From the NCBI GenBank assembly GCA_943912335.1, contig CALTUD010000015.1, forward strand, positions 21,136 through 85,135: a stretch of 64,000 nt of DNA. Direction: 5' to 3'. The first letter of the stretch is position 1. Each line of letters begins with the position of its first letter. Made by a program: the position numbers and the translations under genes. Of the stretch, positions 59,614 through 64,000 are shown one piece after another. Source of the DNA: an uncultured Acetobacteraceae bacterium. GTDB taxonomy: Bacteria > Pseudomonadota > Alphaproteobacteria > Acetobacterales > Acetobacteraceae. The notes under the pieces were generated by a model. It did no database searches and was not told the origin of the DNA. It was given only the letters and a program-made list of their open reading frames with translations.

Positions 59614-60717
59614 ATGAACCGCCGCAACTTCCTGGCTTCCGCCGCCACCATCGCCACCGTCACCACCCTGGCGGCCGGCACCCAGCGCCCCGGAACGGCA
59701 CGGGCGGAGACGGCGGCCCCGGCCCGGCTGGCGGCCATGCCGGGCTGGCGCCAGTTCGAGATCGTCACCCGCGTCAGCCTGCTGGACGCCCCGGGCGCAG
59801 CGCAGCTCTGGCTGCCCCTGGCGCAGACGGCCGGCGGCTACCAGACCGTCCTCGAAACCCGCTGCCAGGGCACGGGGCAGGCGCGGGTGGTGCGGGACGC
59901 GCAGTACGGCGCCGAGGTGCTGAAGATGAGCTGGGACGCGGGTTCCGACGGCCCGCGCAGCGCGGAGCTGGTCCAGCGCGTGGCCACCCGCGACCGCGAC
60001 GGCCATGACCCGGCCGTGCCGGTCACCCTGGCCGAGCGGCGCTTCTGGACCCGGCCGACCGAGAGCGTGCAGACGGACGGCATCGTGCGCGACACCGCCG
60101 AGCGCATCACCGCCGGCCTGGACGAGCCCCGAGCCCGGCTGCGGGCGATCTACGACTGGGTGGTGGACCACACGACCCGAGATCCCGAGACGCCGGGCTG
60201 CGGCTTCGGCGATGTCCGCGGCATGCTGGAAAGCGGCCGGCTGAGCGGCAAGTGCGCCGATATCAACGGGCTCATGACCGGCCTCGCCCGGGCGGCAGGC
60301 TTCCCCGCCCGCGACGTGTACGGCGTCCGCGTCGCCGGCTCGCGCCAGTTCCGGACGCTGGGCGCCAGCGGCGACGTCTCCAGGGCGCAGCACTGCCGCT
60401 CCGAGGTCTTCCTGGAGGATGCCGGCTGGTTCCCCCTCGATCCCGCCGATGTGCGCAAGGTCATGCTGGAGCAAAGGCTGGCCCCGGACAGCGCCGGGAT
60501 CCGTGCCCTGCGCGAAACCCTCTTCGGCTCCTGGGAGATGAACTGGGTCGGCTACAACAGCGCCACGGACATCATCCTGCCGGGCGCCATGGGCAACCAG
60601 AAGCCGAACTTCGCCTTCCTGATGTACCCCTGCGCCTTCACCGCGAACGGCCAGCCGGACTGCCTGGACCCCGTGCATTTCCGCTACGGGATCGAGGCGC
60701 GGGAAATCGCCGCCTGA
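59614..60717 (+). CDS. Tat-exported transglutaminase-like protein
   Basis: A 367-residue protein with a twin-arginine leader at its N-terminus (NRRNFLASAATIATVTTLAA), so folded export to the periplasm is likely. The transglutaminase-like core has the Cys in LSGKCADINGLMTGLARAAG near residue 214, a His in RAQHCRSEVFLEDAGWF near 258 and the Asp in PLDPADV. Such domains act as peptidases or amide-processing enzymes. GGAGGG (59599-59604) favours ATG 59614 over ATG 59593 and 59605. It lies between cobQ and cbiB; a role in cobamide scavenging is a guess from position only. Confidence 0.82.
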   Translation: MNRRNFLASAATIATVTTLAAGTQRPGTARAETAAPARLAAMPGWRQFEIVTRVSLLDAPGAAQLWLPLAQTAGGYQTVLETRCQGTGQARVVRDAQYGAEVLKMSWDAGSDGPRSAELVQRVATRDRDGHDPAVPVTLAERRFWTRPTESVQTDGIVRDTAERITAGLDEPRARLRAIYDWVVDHTTRDPETPGCGFGDVRGMLESGRLSGKCADINGLMTGLARAAGFPARDVYGVRVAGSRQFRTLGASGDVSRAQHCRSEVFLEDAGWFPLDPADVRKVMLEQRLAPDSAGIRALRETLFGSWEMNWVGYNSATDIILPGAMGNQKPNFAFLMYPCAFTANGQPDCLDPVHFRYGIEAREIAA

Positions 60718-60733
60718 CCGCGCCGGCGGCCCC

Positions 60734-61714
60734 TCAGCCCGCCATGGCGGCGGCCCCGGCCAGCGCCAGCACCGCCGCGAACTGCACCCCACAGGCCGCG
60801 CGGTAGAGCCCCAGGGCGCGGCGCAGATCCGCCGGCCGGGCCTCCGCGCGGCCATCGCCCATCCAGTGGTCCTCCACCCGCACGCCGCCATAGACGCGCG
60901 GCCCGGCGAGGCGCAGGCCCAGCGCCCCCGCCATGGCGGCCTCCGGCCAGCCCGCATTGGGGGAGCGGTGGTGCCGGGCGTCGCGCCGCACCGCGCGCAG
61001 GGCGCCGCCCGCGCTGGCGCCGGGCGTCAGCAGCGCGGCGAGGATGATCCACAGCGCCGAAAGGCGCGAGGCGGGCAGGTTCACCAGGTCGTCGAAGCGT
61101 GCGGCGGCCCAGCCATAGTCGGTGTACCGGGGCGTGCGGTGGCCGATCATGCTGTCGGCGGTGTTGGCGGCCTTGTACCCTGCGATGCCCGGCAGGCCGG
61201 CGACCCCGCACCAGAAGGCCGGCGCCACCACCCCGTCGGAGAAATTCTCGGCCAGGCTCTCGATGGCGGCACGCACGACGCCCGGCTCGTCCAGCACGGC
61301 CGGGTCGCGGCCCACGATTCGCGACACCGCCTCGCGCCCGCCCGTCAGTCCGCGCGCCTCCAGCGCCCGGGCCACGGCGCGCACGTGATCGTGCAGACTG
61401 CGCTGCGCCGGCAGGCTGGCGGCGAGCAGCGCCAGCAGGATCACCGCCGGCCAAAAGGGCAGATACCGCAGCAGGACGCCCTGCAACAGCGCGGCGGGCA
61501 CCACGGCGGCGAGCAGGAGAAGGAGCTGCGCGAGGAGGCCGGCGAGGCGCCTTGCCTTATTCGTGCCGGTTTCCCGATTCAGACGGCGTTCCAGCCATGC
61601 GATGAGGCCGCCCATCCAGACCACCGGATGCCGGATCCGGCGGAACAGGGCTTCGGGGTAGCCAAGGACGGCTTCCAGCGCGAGGGCGCCGGCCAGAACA
61701 AGCAGCGTGGGCAA
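60734..61714 (-). CDS. cbiB: Adenosylcobinamide-phosphate synthase
   Basis: CbiB (CobD in Pseudomonas naming) attaches the aminopropanol arm, or its phosphate, to adenosylcobyric acid in the inner membrane. The 326-residue protein has HPVVWMGGLIAWLERRLN, AIESLAENFSDGVVAPAFW near residue 150, AANTADSMIGHRTPRYTDYG and several membrane helices. The start appears to be TTG 61714, 17 bp from the divergent cobD start. It converges with the transglutaminase-like gene. Confidence 0.93.
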   Translation of the reverse strand: MPTLLVLAGALALEAVLGYPEALFRRIRHPVVWMGGLIAWLERRLNRETGTNKARRLAGLLAQLLLLLAAVVPAALLQGVLLRYLPFWPAVILLALLAASLPAQRSLHDHVRAVARALEARGLTGGREAVSRIVGRDPAVLDEPGVVRAAIESLAENFSDGVVAPAFWCGVAGLPGIAGYKAANTADSMIGHRTPRYTDYGWAAARFDDLVNLPASRLSALWIILAALLTPGASAGGALRAVRRDARHHRSPNAGWPEAAMAGALGLRLAGPRVYGGVRVEDHWMGDGRAEARPADLRRALGLYRAACGVQFAAVLALAGAAAMAG

Positions 61715-61731
61715 GGGCGAGACGATTGCTG

Positions 61732-62757
61732 ATGATGAATGCGGCAGGGGCTAGCATGTCCCGCGATGGCGCGTCAGGCGCCGTGACGGAACATGGCGGC
61801 CGGCTGGCCGCGGCGCGGCTGCTCTTTCCGGGGGCGCCGGAGCCTTTCCTCGACCTGTCCACGGGCATCAACCCGCGGCCCTATCATCTGCCGCGCTTTC
61901 CGGCCGATGCCTTCACGCGCCTGCCGGAGCCGGAGGCGCTGTGGGAGTTGCAGACGATCGCGGCCGCCGCCTATGGCGCGGCCTCGCCGGAGATGGTGGC
62001 CGCCGCGCCGGGCACGCAGATCCTGATCAGCCTGCTGCCGAACCTGCTTCCCTGGCGCGACGTCGCGGTGCTCGGCCCGACCTATGCCGAGCACGCCCTG
62101 GCCTGGCAGGCGGCCGGGGCGCGGGTGACGGTGGCGGAAAGCCTGGAGGCGCTGGCGGGGCACGAGGTGGCGGTGCTGTGCAACCCCAACAACCCCGACG
62201 GGCGCCGGCACGGGCGGGACGCGCTGGCCGGCCTGGCCGGCCGGGTGCGGCTGCTGGTGGTGGACGAATCCTTCGCCGATTTCGAAGGGCCGGAACGCAA
62301 CGCGGCGCCGCTGCTGCCGAGGCCGGACCTGCTGGTGCTGCGCTCCTTCGGCAAGAGCTACGGCCTGGCCGGGCTGCGCCTGGGCTTCGCCCTGGCCGAA
62401 CCCGCGCTGGCGGCCCGCCTGCGCGCGGCGCTGGGCCCCTGGGCGGTGTCCGGCCCCGCCCTGGCGGTGGGCATCCCGGCGCTGCGGGACCGGAACTGGC
62501 TGATGGAAGCCGCGCGCCGCTGCGCCGTGGACGCGCTGCGGCTGGACATGCTGCTGGCCCAGGCGGGCTTCCGCATCCTGGGCGGAACCAGCCTCTTCCG
62601 CCTCGCCTCCCACGAGGCCGCGCCCGAATGGTTCGCGCGGCTGGGGCAGGCGGGCATCCTGGTGCGGCAGTTCCGCGATCCGGCGGCCTGGCTGCGCTTC
62701 GGCCTGCCGGGCGACGAGGCGGGCTGGGCGCGGCTGGAGGCGGCGCTCCGGGGCTGA
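61732..62757 (+). CDS. cobD: Threonine-phosphate decarboxylase (PLP enzyme)
   Basis: This enzyme (CobC in Pseudomonas naming) decarboxylates threonine phosphate to aminopropanol phosphate, the substrate CbiB uses. The about 341-residue class I/II aminotransferase-fold protein has LDLSTGINPRPYHLP, VAVLCNPNNPDGR, LLVVDESFADFEGPER and the PLP Lys in LRSFGKSYGLAGLRLGF near residue 211. ATG 61732, ATG 61735 and ATG 61756 are all possible starts. Confidence 0.92.
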   Translation: MMNAAGASMSRDGASGAVTEHGGRLAAARLLFPGAPEPFLDLSTGINPRPYHLPRFPADAFTRLPEPEALWELQTIAAAAYGAASPEMVAAAPGTQILISLLPNLLPWRDVAVLGPTYAEHALAWQAAGARVTVAESLEALAGHEVAVLCNPNNPDGRRHGRDALAGLAGRVRLLVVDESFADFEGPERNAAPLLPRPDLLVLRSFGKSYGLAGLRLGFALAEPALAARLRAALGPWAVSGPALAVGIPALRDRNWLMEAARRCAVDALRLDMLLAQAGFRILGGTSLFRLASHEAAPEWFARLGQAGILVRQFRDPAAWLRFGLPGDEAGWARLEAALRG

Positions 62758-62776
62758 TGAGGCGCCGGGCCCACGC

Positions 62777-63019
62777 TCAATAGGCGTAGGCGCGCCCCGG
62801 ATAGGGCGGCACGGCCGGGGCCGGATAGCTGCCATAGGCCGGCGGCGGCCGCGAGGCATCGATCGCCGCCCCCAGGGCCGCACCGGCCGCGGCACCCGCC
62901 GCCGCCGCGGAGCCCGGCGCCCCATAGGCATAGGGATCGGGCGCCACGACCTGGACGCAGCCGCCCAGCGCCGTCGCCATGAGGATCAGGCCCAGGAGGG
63001 GAAGCCGGAAGGCGGTCAT
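62777..63019 (-). CDS. Small Ala/Gly-rich lipoprotein
   Basis: An 80-residue protein with a short leader (LPLLGLILMATALGGC) ending in a clear lipobox LGGC near residue 21. The mature part is short: a Tyr/Pro stretch, an Ala/Gly repeat (GSAAAAGAAAGAALGAAID) like a glycine-zipper membrane segment, and a Pro/Tyr-rich tail. An ATG two codons upstream (63025) is an alternative. Function unknown; likely an envelope lipoprotein. Confidence 0.7.
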   Translation of the reverse strand: MTAFRLPLLGLILMATALGGCVQVVAPDPYAYGAPGSAAAAGAAAGAALGAAIDASRPPPAYGSYPAPAVPPYPGRAYAY

Positions 63020-63089
63020 GCGCATCCGGGCAGGCTGGCCCGTCCCGTGCCCCGAGGCAAGCGAGGCGGGGCGGGCCATCCCCGGACCG

Positions 63090-64000
63090 TCACCCCCGGC
63101 GGGGCAGCAGCTGTTCCGCCAGCGTGGCGAAATAGGACGCGCCCACCGGCAGGATCTCGTCGTTGAAGTCATAGAGCGGGTGGTGGACATTCGGGTCGTG
63201 CCCCGTCCGGCCGCCGCCGAGGAACAGGTAGGACCCGTCCTTCACGTTGAGCATGAAGGAGAAGTCCTCGCCGCCCATGGTCGGCTTCTCCACCTCGATC
63301 ACCCGGCCCTCGCCCACCACGGCCGCCGCCGCCCGTGCGGCGAGGCGGGTGCTCTCCGCCTCGTTCACCGTGGCCGGATAGGCGCGCTGGAAATCGACCT
63401 CAGCGCTGGCGCCGAAGGCCGCCGCGATGCCGCCCGCGATCTCGCGCACCTTGCGCTCCAGCAGATCGCCGATCTCCGGCTTGAACCAGCGCGCGGTGCC
63501 CTGCATCCGCACCACCTCCGGGATCACGTTGAAGGTATGGCCGCCGGTGATATGCGCGATGGTCACGACGCCGGCCTCCACCGGCTCGACATTGCGCGCC
63601 ACGATGGATTGCAGCGCGGAAACGATCTGCGCCGCGATCACGATCGGGTCGTTGCCGTTGTGCGGCATGGCGCCATGCGCGCCCTTGCCGGTGACGGTGA
63701 TGGTGATGTTGGCAACGGCGGCCATGACCGGGCCGACCTTCCAGGCGAACTGCCCGGCGGGCAGGCTGGGCCAGTTGTGGATGCCGAAGACGCGCTTCAT
63801 GGGGAAACGCTCGAACAGCCCCTCCTTCACCATCGCGTCGCCGCCGCCGAAATTCTCCTCGGCCGGCTGGAAGATCACATAGGCGGTGCCGGCGAAGTTG
63901 CGCGTCTCCGCCAGGTACTTCGCGGCGCCCAGCAGCATGGTGGTATGCCCGTCATGGCCGCAGGCATGCATCTTCCCCGGCACGGTGGAGGCATGGCCGA
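63090..64000 (-). CDS. M20-family amidohydrolase (partial, N-terminus outside the window)
   Basis: The visible C-terminal 300 or so residues read through the right edge without a start. They hold the metal-binding KMHACGHDGHTTMLLGAAK, FQPAEENFGGGDAMVKEGLF with the catalytic Glu, the dimerisation domain (VTGKGAHGAMPHNGNDPIV), and a late PTMGGEDFSFML. This is the hippurate/IAA-amino acid hydrolase type of M20 aminoacylases, which split N-acyl amino acids. The substrate is not known. It is not obviously linked to the cobalamin genes. Confidence 0.9.
   Translation of the reverse strand, partial: GHASTVPGKMHACGHDGHTTMLLGAAKYLAETRNFAGTAYVIFQPAEENFGGGDAMVKEGLFERFPMKRVFGIHNWPSLPAGQFAWKVGPVMAAVANITITVTGKGAHGAMPHNGNDPIVIAAQIVSALQSIVARNVEPVEAGVVTIAHITGGHTFNVIPEVVRMQGTARWFKPEIGDLLERKVREIAGGIAAAFGASAEVDFQRAYPATVNEAESTRLAARAAAAVVGEGRVIEVEKPTMGGEDFSFMLNVKDGSYLFLGGGRTGHDPNVHHPLYDFNDEILPVGASYFATLAEQLLPRRG

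Noticed and set aside
1..64000. CRISPR array, prophage or intact insertion sequence
   Set aside because: No regularly spaced direct repeats, phage structural genes, integrase or transposase motifs were seen on either strand.

Overview
The window is about 64 kb of GC-rich, gene-dense DNA that reads as an alphaproteobacterial chromosome, most likely Acetobacteraceae or a close relative (Rhodospirillales). This family call is an inference from gene content: an oxygen-dependent cobalamin pathway with CobG and CobN, malate:quinone oxidoreductase next to fumC, the lptF-lptG-lptD-surA-rsmA order, a DUF1127 protein, and an A/T-rich paired-hairpin intergenic element of a kind I associate with acetic acid bacteria. 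No rRNA, tRNA, CRISPR array, prophage or intact insertion sequence was seen.

Layout. 1-1.7 kb: the end of an unknown gene, an SDR-type epimerase and a sugar-phosphate isomerase-like TIM barrel, translationally coupled. 1.7-10.0 kb: a DeoR regulator divergent from deoC, a ribose-type ABC importer (binding protein, ATPase, two permeases), a DUF4432 epimerase-like protein and a PfkB kinase. Together these look like uptake, mutarotation, phosphorylation and aldol cleavage of 2-deoxyribose. 10.1-12.3 kb: a secreted hypothetical protein and the rpsF-rpsR-rplI operon with a leader and a terminator. 12.3-14.3 kb: cfa, a TfoX-like protein and a glyoxalase-fold protein. 14.4-17.7 kb (minus): cupin-mqo-fumC. 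17.7-18.4 kb: a lower-GC stretch without a convincing gene. 18.4-25.3 kb (minus): lptF, lptG, lptD, surA, rsmA (LPS export, outer-membrane biogenesis, ribosome maturation). 25.3-26.5 kb: a cardiolipin-synthase-like PLD protein. 26.6-33.2 kb: an RpiR regulator divergent from a second sugar cluster (isomerase, binding protein, ATPase, permease, PfkB kinase). 33.3-38.1 kb (minus): cysQ, sua5, a coiled-coil membrane protein, an FAD oxidase and a MOSC protein. 38.3-40.7 kb: pepA, a CobC-like phosphatase, a DUF1127 protein.

40.9-62.8 kb is a nearly complete cobalamin cluster: cobS-cobT-cobB, cbiD, cobM-cobE-cobL, cobK, cobJ-cobI-cobH-cobG-cobN-cobW-DUF1636, a minus-strand cobalamin riboswitch, then cobU-cobO-cobQ, a Tat-exported transglutaminase-like protein, cbiB and cobD. 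CbiD stands where CobF would be expected in a CobG-type pathway. cbiD and cobK lie on the opposite strand with convergently overlapping 3' ends. The window closes with a small lipoprotein and a truncated M20 amidohydrolase.

Other points. Coding style shifts inside cobN near 52.4-52.75 kb: to the right GC is higher and proline codon CCC becomes common. This may mark a recombination junction or a chimeric contig. Candidate operators sit in front of both sugar clusters and of cfa. Reading without tools, I cannot give homology scores; family names rest on motifs and remembered family sequences.
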